In this document: positions 1 through 11,900 of the stretch, piece after piece | How the letters are laid out: each line of letters opens with the position of its first letter | Position numbering within the stretch: the first letter of the stretch is position 1 | From: Pseudocercospora fijiensis CIRAD86 | Lineage: Eukaryota; Ascomycota; Dothideomycetes; Mycosphaerellales; Mycosphaerellaceae | Direction: 5' to 3' | DNA: 64,000 nucleotides | NCBI RefSeq assembly: GCF_000340215.1 | Contig: NW_006921532.1 | Location: 10,577,764 to 10,641,763 of the forward strand | Made by a program: the position numbers and the translations under genes | Notes under the pieces: generated by a model | What the model was told of the DNA's origin: nothing | Databases searched by the model: none | The model's input: only the letters and a program-made list of their open reading frames with translations

Positions 1-1466
1 TTAGGTCTTTGACTGTTACTAGTCTCTTTGTATATAGGTTAAGCTAGGGCTCTTAGATTGCAATAATGTAATATTCTTTTAGGTTTAGTGCTTAAAGGAA
101 GCTCCTCTATACCTTATCTTTGCTCTTGTTGACATTGTACTATATAATGTTTAGTAATGTTGCAATGTTTATTAGGTTTCATCTATATCATTTCCCTATA
201 AGTTTTCCTTTAGTCTTCCCTTACTTTAGACTAATATTTAACTAAGCTTTATCTGCCCTGCTTCCTTTCCTATAATGTTAAGGTATCTTAGTCTCCCTAG
301 TTACTAGTAACTCTCTTATGCTAGTAAGGCCCTAAATGTGAACCTATTATCTTATCTAGACCTCTTTTATAGTACTTAGCTAGGTTGCTTCTACACCTAG
401 CTACTCTAGCTTATTGTATATCTTTTTAGTATGTTAATTCTAGCTTCCTTCGCCTTCCTAGCTGCCTATATTCTTACTAGGCATTCCTTCGCCTAAGAGG
501 GGTGTCTTTTAGTGCAGTATGTATATCTTGCTTCTCCCTTATATGCTTTATATTCTTTAACCTAGTAATCCCCTATATAATAGGAGTAGGTATTAGTTGT
601 TTTTGTATACTTAGCTGCTAAGTATCTATAGTATTGACATTTGAAGCACTGCATTATCCTATAGTTGCTCCTATATATCTCTGTTTCTAATCTTTCAAAG
701 TCCTAGAACAACCCCTAGTCTAGTACTATATTAGCTTGCTTTGTACTCCCTACCTAGATAATTAGGGAAGACTGCTTCTTAGTCTCTTCGATTTTCCTTT
801 TAATCTATACTACTTTTGTGATCTTTAGGCTTAGGCATATAGCTTGGTTTTGTCTCTATAGGCTCTTAATATCCCGTTCTTCCTTAAAGCTTCTTGTTAT
901 ACTATAGGCTATAATTATAAATTGCTGTTAGGAGACCTTTGCTGTTTTCCCTATCTTAGTTGTCTATTCTTTTTGTGTTTCTAGCTTCTTTTGTCCTACT
1001 CTTGTACTATAAATAGCTTGATTACCCCTTTACCTTCGTTCCTAGCCCTAATTACCTCTTTAACTATAATTCTTTCTACAATCTCTTTCCCTATAAGTCC
1101 TTAGATTTCCTTTTGCTCCTATAGGTCCGTAATATAGACTCTAACTACTGTCCTCGGGGGTTTTAGCGCCTCCTAACTAGCTACTGCTGCCTAGGTACGG
1201 TAGTTTAGGCTTATCTCCTATTGTTTCTTCGTAATCTTTACTACGACTGTATTAGCTACCTTTGTAATTACGTAGCTTGCCTAGTTATAGATTGCTTTTA
1301 GTCCTCTAAGGAGTTCTAAGATTATTATCCTATATACCCTCTTAGGGGTTCTTCTATCTTCCGCCTTTAGTACCTCCTCTACTCTAGTATATAGTGCTTT
1401 CTATTCGTCCTCCCTTCCTTCTTAACTATCTTCCCTTCGTCTCTAGTTGTTCGCTGCCATTTTACT
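1..1466 (-). mobile_element. Tad1-like LINE, 5' part, RIP-degraded (copy 1)
   Basis: This stretch is a near-identical direct repeat of 28931-30398, differing mainly by C/T and G/A transitions, as expected from RIP. Read on the minus strand it begins just before an ATG at about 1460 (Met-Ala-Ala-Asn context). It continues through an ORF1/gag-like region rich in Arg, Lys and Glu with many stops, and then a degraded CCHC zinc knuckle at about 590-660, where cysteines are partly changed to tyrosine. The rest of the element (endonuclease and reverse transcriptase) would lie beyond position 1. No open frame survives. The element type is inferred from the fuller copy at 25531-30402. Confidence 0.8.
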
Positions 1467-1689
1467 CTAGTTAAGATCGGTAATAGTATATAGCTATCGC
1501 CAATACTATATAGCCTTCCTTACTATACGTATACTCCGCTATATAGAGGGGGTCGATTTCGTATAGGTAGAGACTAAGGCCTATAGGTTAGTATAGGTAC
1601 GGGTATAGGCTAGGGCATAGATACTAGTATATTAGTACCCGAGCTAATCGACTGCGATATAGTACTACCCGTCCGTATCCCCGTAGATA

Positions 1690-2640
1690 TATGCCTACCT
1701 ATATCTGCCTATACCTACGACAGCCGCTAAGGTCGTAAATAGGCGCTTCTATACGAGATAATATATCCGATTAGTATTCTTCTCGTTATAGATAACCCGA
1801 GCTAAGGTAAAGACTATCTTGTTAGCAGGTATATAGCTATAGGTTAGCCTATATATACGCTTTCTATTCTAACCTAACTTAACCGCAAAGATAACCTCGT
1901 TTATATTAGATCCTACGATACGTTTATAGGACATATCGACGTCGAATAACTAGAGAGACGTAAAGATCTCTGCTTGTTCCCTATAAAAGCATACTACTAT
2001 CTATATACCTATAAGGGAGATAAATACGTCTTAGATATATTGCTACTAAATTAGCGTATATTAGTATCTATAGCTATAGATAAGGACGTATAGTCTTCGG
2101 GTTAAGTTTCTGCTATTTGTATACCTATTCTACTACGTTAATATCGCGAAGGTAACTATACTCCGTATGCTTAAGCTTTACTATTATCGCGGTTAAGCGC
2201 GAAGTATTGTTTAAAGTAATATAGAGCTTAGCAAGTAATAGTACCTCTTTTTTATTAAGGAACTGCTATAATATCGGATAGACCTAGAATCGGGCTAAGG
2301 ACTACGTAAGCGGAAGTCTATAGGTATAGCTATATATATACCCGTTATTAGGTCCGGCGAAATGCACTTCTTAATTAATTCCTTTAGCTCTTCCTCGATA
2401 AGAGTAGGGACTTTCGTCGGAGGGGGTAGTATATACGTATGTTTGCCCCGAGATACGATTATTATATAGGGCGTCCTTATAGGATCGCGCGGGACGATAA
2501 AATCGAACTTAACCTTATACTCTTATGTAACGAGCTTGCCCTACCCTTATAGGTAATCGACTTCTACGCGATATTAGCTAATCTATGCCTATAGGTCTAG
2601 ACGTACCTACGGCATATCGTATAAACTACCTTTGTCGGCT
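1690..2640 (-). pseudogene. DDE-transposase-like relic, RIP-mutated
   Basis: The minus strand shows a continuous protein-like signal across several stop codons. Around 2520-2425 there is a segment with KFDFIVPRDP and, further on, GKHTYILPPP. Around 2165-2100 there is a conserved-looking HTEYSYLRDIN. Around 1953-1861 there is DVDMSYKR followed by INEVIFAVKLG, and around 1812-1741 there is LARVIYNEKNTNR. An early Asp in DMSYKR followed about 50 residues later by a hydrophobic stretch ending in E resembles the first two acidic positions of MULE-type DDE transposases. The family assignment is inference. The stops are mostly of the type RIP would create from CAA, CAG or TGG. Confidence 0.45.
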
Positions 2641-3962
2641 TAACAACCGTATAAACGTTAGTCGGACCTGCTAGTAGATTTTAGAAGAAGTCCTTAAGTA
2701 TATCGATTAACTATTTCCCTTCTTTTAGAATAACTTAGCGGAAGTATAATAGTCGTAGGTATATATAGTAGTTAGTATATACGAGTAAGTACTAGTAATA
2801 ACTAGCTAGCGTCTATATAGTTAGCTATAGATATGCCTATATATATAACTAATTACTTATAGGCGTCTCTGCCTCCTTATACGTTAAACTACAATCTTCG
2901 CGTTAATCGTCGTAGGCTTTTCTCGACTAGAATCTTGCTTATACTATATACTAAAGCCTATGCCCGTAGGTTAGTACTCGGTAAACTATCTAACTACGGA
3001 TATATATACGTATGTAAGTTCTCTACCTAGTATTGCGTCTCTTCTCCTCTTAGTACGAATATCCTTACGAGCGGAGGTATAGAATTAACCCTCTAGTTTA
3101 GGTACTCGTCCGTAAGGCGATAGTGCGTAGCGCCCTCCCGGAGATATAAGTAAGTATATTAATATATCTTAACACCGCTATAATTCTTCCGTACCCGAAT
3201 ATAGGATATACTATTAAAGTACGACGCTTTAGTTTCCTTTAGGGAATAGGGCTACCTTGCCCTATATTATATCTAATATATATTAGCATATATATAACAA
3301 TATACACGCCTATATATACTCTATATTTAAGAACAGCCGGAATCTTTATAACGTTCTCTAGGATAAGATCGGTATAGTTATAGTAATCCGTAAGTAGAAC
3401 GATATATATATAGCTATAGTTATAACTACTTAGGTATTCTAGTATCGTAGTAATATATTCGATATACTTAATAGAAAGCGGGGCATATATAGCATTTATA
3501 ATAAGGGTAGGCCCGGGTCGAGGAAGTAGCTAAGTCTTATTAGAAAGTATAGGTATATAATTAGCTATAGCTAAGCCTATAATATTGCTTTCTAGCTGCT
3601 TGTCTTCTATAGCCTCTAAAGCGATACGATCTTCTTCTGCAAGCATTCGTAACGTAAAGACATTAGAGGCCTATATCTCGGTAAGCTAAAGGGTATATAT
3701 ATCTATATACTTATATATACGCGCTCGTTAATAGACTCGGTATATAAGATAAGCTTATTAGAATATTTATGTTTATAATCTTCCTATATATAGGGAAGAA
3801 AGGTTAATAGAGTCTCTATAGCTTTAGTCGGTGCTTTAGATAGTAGTTTTGTTTAGTACTCGTAATCTATATAGTCTAAGAAGCGGATATTCGTATAGTA
3901 GAAGAAAAGGGAAGGGAAAGAATTAGTCGATTAGTAGGAAAGTAGATGCGTAGGCGCTAATT

Positions 3963-4057
3963 TGCGGTTGACTATATACACGGTTACGCACAGGCTCGGC
4001 TATACGGACGTTGGTTAACTCCGCTTTTAGCGTGGTCAACCGCAGATTTCTCTGCGG
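3963..4057. repeat. Inverted repeat plus short hairpin at the edge of the AT-rich block
   Basis: TGCGGTTGAC at 3963-3972 is the exact reverse complement of GTCAACCGCA at 4035-4044. The right copy runs into a perfect hairpin: CCGCAGA (4040-4046), loop TTTC, TCTGCGG (4051-4057). The pair lies at the junction of RIP-degraded and normal DNA, so it may be the terminal inverted repeat of an inserted element. No target-site duplication was recognised. Confidence 0.5.
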
Positions 4058-4276
4058 TAAGGTAGCTCGAGCTCGAGCCTTGTGAGTCTTGGCAGAGGAC
4101 GGGCCCGACGGGAGGACCGCGGCTGAGCACTTAGTCTATTCTGCGCTAACACCCCTTCGGCCTAGCAGAAAGCTTGTGCCAACGTCCGACTGTCATGGCA
4201 TGGATTTCACACCAATGTCAGCTCCCGCACCACCACCACTCCTTGTTGTATCTTCAGCTTCCCACCTCTTCTGCAT

Positions 4277-5326
4277 CTACTGCCTGTTCGACTGCCCAAA
4301 CCTGGTCAGCTCCGCCTCTTCAGGCTCATAGGTGCGCTGCAGCGTCCCCTGATTCAACGCGTCGCCGGTAACCTCGGCATATTTCGCTGGCCTACTGGCG
4401 GTCACGTATTGTGCAAGCGGTCCCAGGCTGGCGGCGCGATCCGGCTTACCAAAGTACATGATGGAATATCGCTCTGGAACTTCGCCCTGGGCATCATGGC
4501 AGGATGGCTTTCCTACGCGGTGATAGGCTGCGGAAAGAACGCCATTGCTCCACCGCTCCATCGCGTCTCCAAGGTTGACCAGGACTGCCGGTGCAGGGTT
4601 GCGTACTTCGATGAAGTGTCGTGACAGCGGATCTTCGATTTCGAGCCCACCCACAGAGTCTTGCCACAGCAGTGTCACAGAGCCCGAATCGGTGTGCTCG
4701 CATATCCTTGAGGTGCCTCGTTCAGCACCAAGACTACCAGACTTGACTGATGGGTAGTGCGCTAGACGTGCTTCGCTATCGTTCCCCCTATGCGCTTGCA
4801 GGAATGTATCCGGGTGGGCACCGGTGCACTCCGCGAGAGCTCGCAGAATGGTCAGGTGAAGCTTGTGTGCTCTAGCAAAATGTGACTCCAGCACACCGCG
4901 GAAGCCGGGCAATATCTCATCTTCCGGCCAAATGCTCGGGTAGAGCCGATCGTCAATCGCGCCCCAATCAAAGGTCTCTTTCAGGTCCCGCAGTCGTCGT
5001 CCATTTCGTGCTTCTTTTTCTCGTGGCCGACTGAGACTCGAAGTGAATTCCTGGCCAACGAAGCTGTATCCTCGATGTGGATTTGGCACAGGCGGATGCG
5101 GGACAGACATCTTCTGGGCGTCTGTCAAGGCGAAAAAGCGTCGACTGTACTGGAACAGCTCCTCGATATCTGCGTCTGGAATTCCGTAGTTGATCAGGCT
5201 GACGAAGCCCCATCGCTGTAACGCTATCCGAAGCTTTCTACAAAAGAGCTCCCGTTCCTTGATGTTGCCAGAAGTATACTTTGAGAAGTCGAGTTGTGGC
5301 GGCCCTGTGGGCTCCATTATAACCAT
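4277..5326 (-). CDS. 2-oxoglutarate/Fe(II)-dependent oxygenase, isopenicillin-N-synthase-like
   Basis: This intronless protein of 349 residues has the size expected of the IPNS/2OG-oxygenase family. The N-terminal DIOX_N-type region covers about residues 10-130 and the double-stranded beta-helix domain about 185-300. The iron ligands are visible as His211-x-Asp213 (EHTDSGSVTLL) and His269 (AAYHRV). The 2-oxoglutarate-binding Arg-x-Ser motif is Arg286/Ser288 (ERYSIMYF). Such enzymes hydroxylate, desaturate or ring-close small molecules. It is divergently transcribed from the giant NRPS with a 617-bp shared upstream region, which suggests co-regulation and a tailoring role on the NRPS product; that is inference. 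The first ATG (5326) and another three codons later (5317) are both possible starts. It is unrelated to the AT-rich block that starts 200 bp beyond its stop. Confidence 0.9.
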   Translation of the reverse strand: MVIMEPTGPPQLDFSKYTSGNIKERELFCRKLRIALQRWGFVSLINYGIPDADIEELFQYSRRFFALTDAQKMSVPHPPVPNPHRGYSFVGQEFTSSLSRPREKEARNGRRLRDLKETFDWGAIDDRLYPSIWPEDEILPGFRGVLESHFARAHKLHLTILRALAECTGAHPDTFLQAHRGNDSEARLAHYPSVKSGSLGAERGTSRICEHTDSGSVTLLWQDSVGGLEIEDPLSRHFIEVRNPAPAVLVNLGDAMERWSNGVLSAAYHRVGKPSCHDAQGEVPERYSIMYFGKPDRAASLGPLAQYVTASRPAKYAEVTGDALNQGTLQRTYEPEEAELTRFGQSNRQ

Positions 5327-5943
5327 CTCGAGTCTGGTCTCGCTGAGCAGTCAAGATGCAGAATTTTTGTTTACTGGAGATCTTAAGAGGTCCGTGTGAA
5401 GTGCTGCTGGTACCCAAGCGCAGCTCTGCCAACGCCTTCCCTTTTTCAGCCTGCGTCCCCCGGCTAGGATCGGTTGAATTCGCGTGGCTCTGTGCTGCTA
5501 TGAAGTCCATGCCACACCCCGGCTCGCTTAAGGACTCAGCAGTGCCACCGGCGAATAAGTAATAGAAAAGCTAACACGAAAGAAGCAAGTCACTACTAGG
5601 TAAGAGTGGTCGCCTCCACGCTAAGAACGTCCTTGGCCCGCCATGCAGACCACCTACCGGGCTCATGGCTGCACAACGTCACGCCATTGCACGTGCTGTC
5701 TGCGACCCTGCAGACCACTAGTTGGACGCTTGAGCTGACAAGCGAACATCCTCATGACGGCATTTCACCAACAGAAGGCTTGCTGCAATCTCGGCACTCG
5801 CATTATTGTTGTTCGCCTGGGTGCAGTGCGAAGCTCTCGCTAACACCTGGTAGACTGCACGCCGACTTTGACACTTTATTCGTTGACTCGCAGACACGGA
5901 TCATATTCAGCTCACGATAAAGAGGTCTTCCTCGTGCAAGGCG
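5327..5943. promoter_or_regulatory. Bidirectional promoter between oxygenase and NRPS
   Basis: This is a 617-bp non-coding interval between the divergent starts of the oxygenase (minus) and the NRPS (plus). It must hold both promoters. I see no clear TATA box and no unambiguous binding palindrome. Sharing one short control region is typical of co-regulated fungal biosynthetic clusters. Confidence 0.6.
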
Positions 5944-8900
5944 ATGCGACAAATGGAGAGTCAAGACAATTCGGCTGTGCATGGAGCTGCCAAGGAGAGC
6001 ATGGCAATGAGCCAGCCTGACTCAATGCTCGCCACCAATGAGGACCTCGATAAAATCTGGGAATGGAATGCTTCAAGGCCAAGGTCGGCCGACGGCTGTG
6101 TTCACGATCTGGTTGCGGCGTTAGCTCAGGAGCGTCCCGATGCACTAGCGATCGACGCTTGGGACGGCCGACTCACCTATTCGCAGCTTGATGCGCTTAC
6201 TGGCAGACTGGCGTATGTTCTATCTTTACACGGCGTGGTTGAGGGCTCTACTGTGGCGATCTACCTGAAGAAGAGTCGGTGGACCCCTGTTGCCATGCTC
6301 GGTGTTATCAAAGCTGGAGCGGCAGCAGTAGTACTAGACGCAAATCAACCCTTGGCGCGGCTTGATAGTATCCTTGAACAGACCGACCCGTCACTCATTC
6401 TGACGTTACCGGCTCCGAAATATGACGTGCCAGGATCTGGCCGTTACCGAAGCATAGAGCTCAACGATGCTCTCTTGAGCTCTGCAACTTCCGAACAACT
6501 GCACCGAGCAGTACCTTCCTCACAGATAGTATACATCAGCTTTACGTCTGGATCAACAGGGTCGCCGAAAGGTGCCTGCATGAGCCATGCCAATGTCAGA
6601 AGCGCAGTCCTTCATCAAGGCTCGAGCCTTGGCTTCAACGAAGACTCGCGCGTGCTGGACTTTGTGCCATACTCGTTCGACGTGGCATGGAGCAATTTTC
6701 TGCACACAATATGCTCAGGAGGGTGCCTCTGCATAGCGACAGAAGGGGAAATGCTTCAAGATCTGGCCTCCGTCATTGCTTCCTACCGCTGCTCATTAAT
6801 CAATATTACGCCAACTGTCCTGCGCACCCTGGATCCTGGTCCCTCGACTTTGCAGACAATCTTGCTCAGCGGCGAGCCGCCCTACCAGGAGAACATTCTG
6901 CAATGGGCGAGTCGCGTAAGACTTCTGAACACATATGGACCGACAGAATGTACTTTCAAGACTGCGTTTTCTGTACTGCACCCGAACGTCGAACGGCCTA
7001 CCGTCGGTACAGGACTGGGGACATGTACCTGGCTTGTAGACCCTAGCGATCACTCTCAACTCGTTTCTCTAAACGCTACAGGTGAGTTGATGATCGAAGG
7101 CCCGCTTGTGGGCCAGGGCTACCTCGCCAATCCAGAGGCCACCGCTGCTGCCTTCATCGAAAATCCACCTTGGCTGATCAGAGGACACGGAGCTCATAGA
7201 GGAAGAACGGGCAAAGTTTACAAGACTGGTGATCTTTTCAAGTACCGGTCGGATGGTCAGCTGGTCTTTGTCGGCCGTAAGGACACAGCTCAAATCAAGA
7301 TCAGAGGTCAGCGAGTGGAAGTTTTGTGCGATGTCGAGCACAATGTGCGGAAGCTTCTTACTCCTGATGTTGCGAGTCTTGTCGATGCTGTCTACCCGAA
7401 GGAAAATGACTCTCCTTTCCTGACAGTCTTCATTGAGACCCTTGGCCACGAAAAGAATGTCCTCGAGGCCAAGCTTGTCGACGTGAGTCGCAGGCTGATT
7501 GATGTCCTTCCTGACTTCATGCTTCCGACAATCTACTACCCAATCCACCAGATCCCGCTGGGTCCGACTGGAAAAGCAGATCGGCGTTCGCTCCGTGAGC
7601 TAGCTTGCTCTTTGACGTTTTCTCAGCTGCTAGAAGCACAAGCAAAGATCTTGACACCTGCCGTTCATACTGAACCGAAAAATGACATTGAAATCAAATT
7701 GCGCGAAATTTGGGCAAGTCTACTCGCACTTCCGCCACCATCTATTAGTACAAGCGACAACTTCTTGCGTTTAGGAGGTGACTCTGTCAAAGCCATCCGC
7801 ATGATTTCTCTAGCCCGGAGACAGCACCTGGAAATCTCTATTTCCGACATCTTTGGCGCGGCAACCTTGCGAGATCTCGCAAGAAGGACGCAGCCGACGA
7901 CTACCACTATCGACCCGTCGCTATATCAGCCGTTCTCCTTGCTAGATCCGCAAATCGATCAGACCATTGTTCGTCAATCTGTGGCGACGTTGCTTTGTAT
8001 TGATGCAGAAGGTGTCGAGGATATCCTACCATGTACGCCTATGCAAGCAGGTATGATGGCAATGACATCCATTCACGCCGGCGACTATGTCCTGACAGAA
8101 TCATATCGCCTGCCGCCAAATACGGATCTGGATGCACTTGAAACTGCCTGGTTCGATGTACTTGAGTCAGCATCATTGCTGCGTACACGCATAATGGCGC
8201 TCCACGACGGAGGAGAGCTCATGCAGGTCGTGCTTTGCGCCAAACACTGCTTCGAATCTTCTTTCAAAACACCGCCACGGGACCAACTGACTTCATCGTG
8301 GAAGCCTGGTACGCCTCTTTTCCGCGTTGCAATATCGCATGATCGTGACGATCACCACAGTCTCGATCTGCAAATGCATCACGCCATATTCGATGGGTGG
8401 AGCCGTTCTTTGATATTTCAGGCCGTGGAGAAGGCATACAATCGTTCCCAAGAACCTCCACGACTTGCGCCTTTTCCGCCATTTGTGGATCATGTGCTTC
8501 GACAGATTGACCGGCCGGAGACGGCTACTTTTTGGACAGAGCAGCTGAAGAATCTCGATGTCGCGCCGTTCCCGCCCTTGTCCAAGACTGGAGGTCACAA
8601 AGAAGGGTTACGTCTTGAGTTCACGGACATAAGCTGGCCTCGAGCAGGAATCACGGCGTCGACTGTGATACGCACTGCCCTGGCTCTCCTGTTGTCTAAG
8701 TATACCAACTCTGATGACGTGGTCTTCGGAGCCACCGTCAGTGGCCGGCAAGCAGCAGTCCCAGACATTGATTGCATTGCCGGACCAACTATCGCAACCG
8801 TCCCAGTGAGAGTGACGGTCAGCTGGGAGGAGAACTTGCAAGAACTTCAGCGACAAATTCAGGATCAGATGATTTCGATGCACAATTACGAACAATTTGG

Positions 8901-11900
8901 GCTGCGCAACATCTACCAGGCAGCTGGTCTTTCCGACGTGGGCGACTCAAGTCTTTTCCAGCTGCTGCTAGTGGTCCAGCACGAAGCTGACCTTTCTTTC
9001 GAAGCTAGCAGTCCAGGTCTTTTCTCCGAAAGGGCTGAATCTTCTACTAGTTGGTCGGCTGACAATCTCAATCCTTTCAACGCCCACGGCATGATGATAG
9101 TCTGCACACCTTCAAACTCTGGTGTCACTCTGGAAATCAGCTTCGATACCGAATCCATCGGGTTCCCAGAATGTGAAAGATTTGCGAAGCAGCTCGAACA
9201 CTTGATTCGCCTTGTCTGCTCTCCTGCACCGCAGAGATTGAAGCTCAACGACTTGGTCTTGGCAAGTCAAAGCGATGTACAGCAGATACTCCTGTGGAAC
9301 GAGACGACTTTGCCCTCTGTGCATGAGTCAGTGGTTGGAATCGTTCAAGCTCAGGTTTCATCGAATCCAGATGCACCTGCTGTGGAATCTCCCCACCTGA
9401 GGCTCACCTACGCGGATCTCTGGCGATTATCCTCGAAGGCTACGAAATCGCTGCTAGAGTATAGTATCCAAGGCCGTAGGATACCTTTGAGCTTCGAGAA
9501 GTCGCCTTGGATGGTCATTGCCATGCTTGCGGTTCTGCGTGCTGGTGGCATTGCAGTACCACTCGCATCTCCAACTTCGACAGAGCAGGCCGTCCATGTT
9601 GTGAAGACTTGCGAGTCAGCATTGGCGATCACATCACGGCATCTTGTTGATTGTTGTCCCTTCTCGGATATGTGCACACTATTGGTCATCGAGAACCTTG
9701 TAGAGGCAAAAGACGATTCCGATCTTACAGTGCAGCACGAGAGCCCGGCGTTGGCCAATGGTGCTGTGATCATTTTCACCTCGGGCACAACCAGCATCTC
9801 GAAGGGAACATTGTGGAGCCATCGTGCGCTGAGCAACAACATTCGTGCAGCCATGGGATGTTTTGGACTCAGTAAGAGTAGTCGTGTCTTCCAATTTGCG
9901 GCCTACGACTTCGACGTCAGCACGGTCGAGAGCCTGGCAGTGTTGTCCGCCGGAGGTTGCCTTTTCGTGCCCGAGCAACGCGATATCTGGGATCGACTCT
10001 CCGTTGCAATAGCTGAAGCGAAAGCAAACTGGATCTGTCTTACTCCTTCCGTAGCAGATACTCTCGACCCGAAGCAAATACCATGTCTGCAGACCTTCGT
10101 GTTCGCTGGTGAGAAGTTGAAGCATGTCGACACTCAACCCTGGATCGAGAATGGCACCGCTGTGCTGAACTGGTATGGTCCTGCCGAAGCTTCAGTTGCG
10201 ACGTCCTGCTCTTTGAAAGACTCGGAGTGGCCGGCAGGACTCATTGGTAGGAGCAAGTATGCACGAACCTGGATTCTTGATATTCGTGATCCTACCAAAC
10301 TTGCGCCCATCGGCACTGTTGGCGAGCTTTGCATTGATGGCGACATCGTAGCAGACGGTTACGTTAGTAGCGAGACCGAGGCGACACAACATATCGCCTT
10401 CACGCCACCACCAGCGGTCGAGCATGTGGCTATACCCACTCTCACTCAGCGTTGCACGACATTCCGGACTGGCGATCACGTCAAATATGATGCAACAGGC
10501 AACCTTGTATTCATCGGGCGAGGCAAAGACAGCTGGACCAAAGTCCATGGTAGACGGGTCCAGCTTCATGAGATCGATGAAGCCGCGCAGGCCTTCTTCG
10601 CCGGGCGTTTCATCACAATCGTAACGGACGTGATCAAGCTGGCAGATGTGGAGAAGGAGTGTTTGGTTCTCTTCCTTTGCCGCTCTGCTGATATATCAAG
10701 CAAATGCACCCTGGCTCTTGATCGTGACTACGATCACGAACAGCTGTCCCGACTGAGACGTCATCTGGCGCAGCAACTACCAGCTTACATGGTTCCCACA
10801 TATCTCATACCCGTGAACGAGCTACCACTGGGAAAGACTGGCAAGGTTGACAGACGGGCCCTTTGTCAGTTCGGTAGCCATCTCTCGCGCACTGAACTTG
10901 TGGCACTTGTCCAGTCTCATGAGACCAAAGAGCAAGCTTTCACCCAAAAGGAAGACGCCCTACGACACCTCTGGGCGGCTGTGCTCGGCATCACTTTGGA
11001 CCAGATCAGCCTCGACAGTCACTTCTTCCGCTTAGGAGGCGACTCGATTGCTGCTATGCGTCTGGTTTCACTGGCTCGTGGGCGGGGTCTACATATCAAC
11101 ACCGCGTCCGTTTTCCAAAGTCCTCTTCTTGTCGAGATGGCTTCAACAATGACGGCCGGCGTCAACGATAGTGCTGAGCAGATCAAACCATTCTCGCTCC
11201 TAAGTTCAGAAGTGAACGTCGAAGAAGTGACTTCAGCAGCGGCTCGGCTTTGCAGTATCCCGGCAGCAGATATAGTCGACATGTATCCGTGCACACCTTT
11301 GCAGCAAGGCCTACTCGCACTGACTGCACGAAATCCCGGTCAATATATTTCACGGAGTGTGCTGAGTCTTCAGTTGGGTATTGAACGCTCACGATTGAAA
11401 GATGCTTGGCTTGCGACAGTGGCTCATTTACCGGTTCTGAGGACCCGTTTTGTTGACCTTCCTGGACTCAACCTTGTGCAAGTTATTACCAAAGACCTTC
11501 TTCTTCAACGTGGAGACGACATCGAAGAGTATGTTCGACAGGATGAGCAGAAGCCGATGTTTCTCGGCGATGCACTTTGTCGTGCCGCTCTGGTCCAAGA
11601 TTCTTTCGTCCTCACGATCCATCACAGCATATATGACGGGGCCTTCCTGTCTATGCTCCTCAGCGAAGTGGAGGCCAGGTACATCTCGAGCGCTGACATC
11701 GTCACAACGCCATACCAGGCCTTTGTCAAGCACATTTCGCAATTGCCAGTCGACAAGTCCAGAGAATTCTGGACACGTGAGCTTGGCAAAGCGGAGTTTC
11801 ATTTGTTTCCTCACCTACCGACGGCCTCATATGTCCCACAGGCCACCCGTGAGCTGAAGCGACCTATTACCTTACAGTGGCCTCGCGATGTGAACACTCC

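Larger units (their letters stand above)
1467..4070. mobile_element. RIP-degraded AT-rich transposon relics
   Basis: This is an AT-rich block with CG retained but almost no CA or TG, a strong RIP signature. No open gene is present. Part of it (about 1690-2640, minus strand) keeps traces of a transposase-like protein and is listed separately. The block ends abruptly near 4060-4075, where normal base composition resumes. I could not assign the segment 2640-3960 to a family. Confidence 0.75.
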
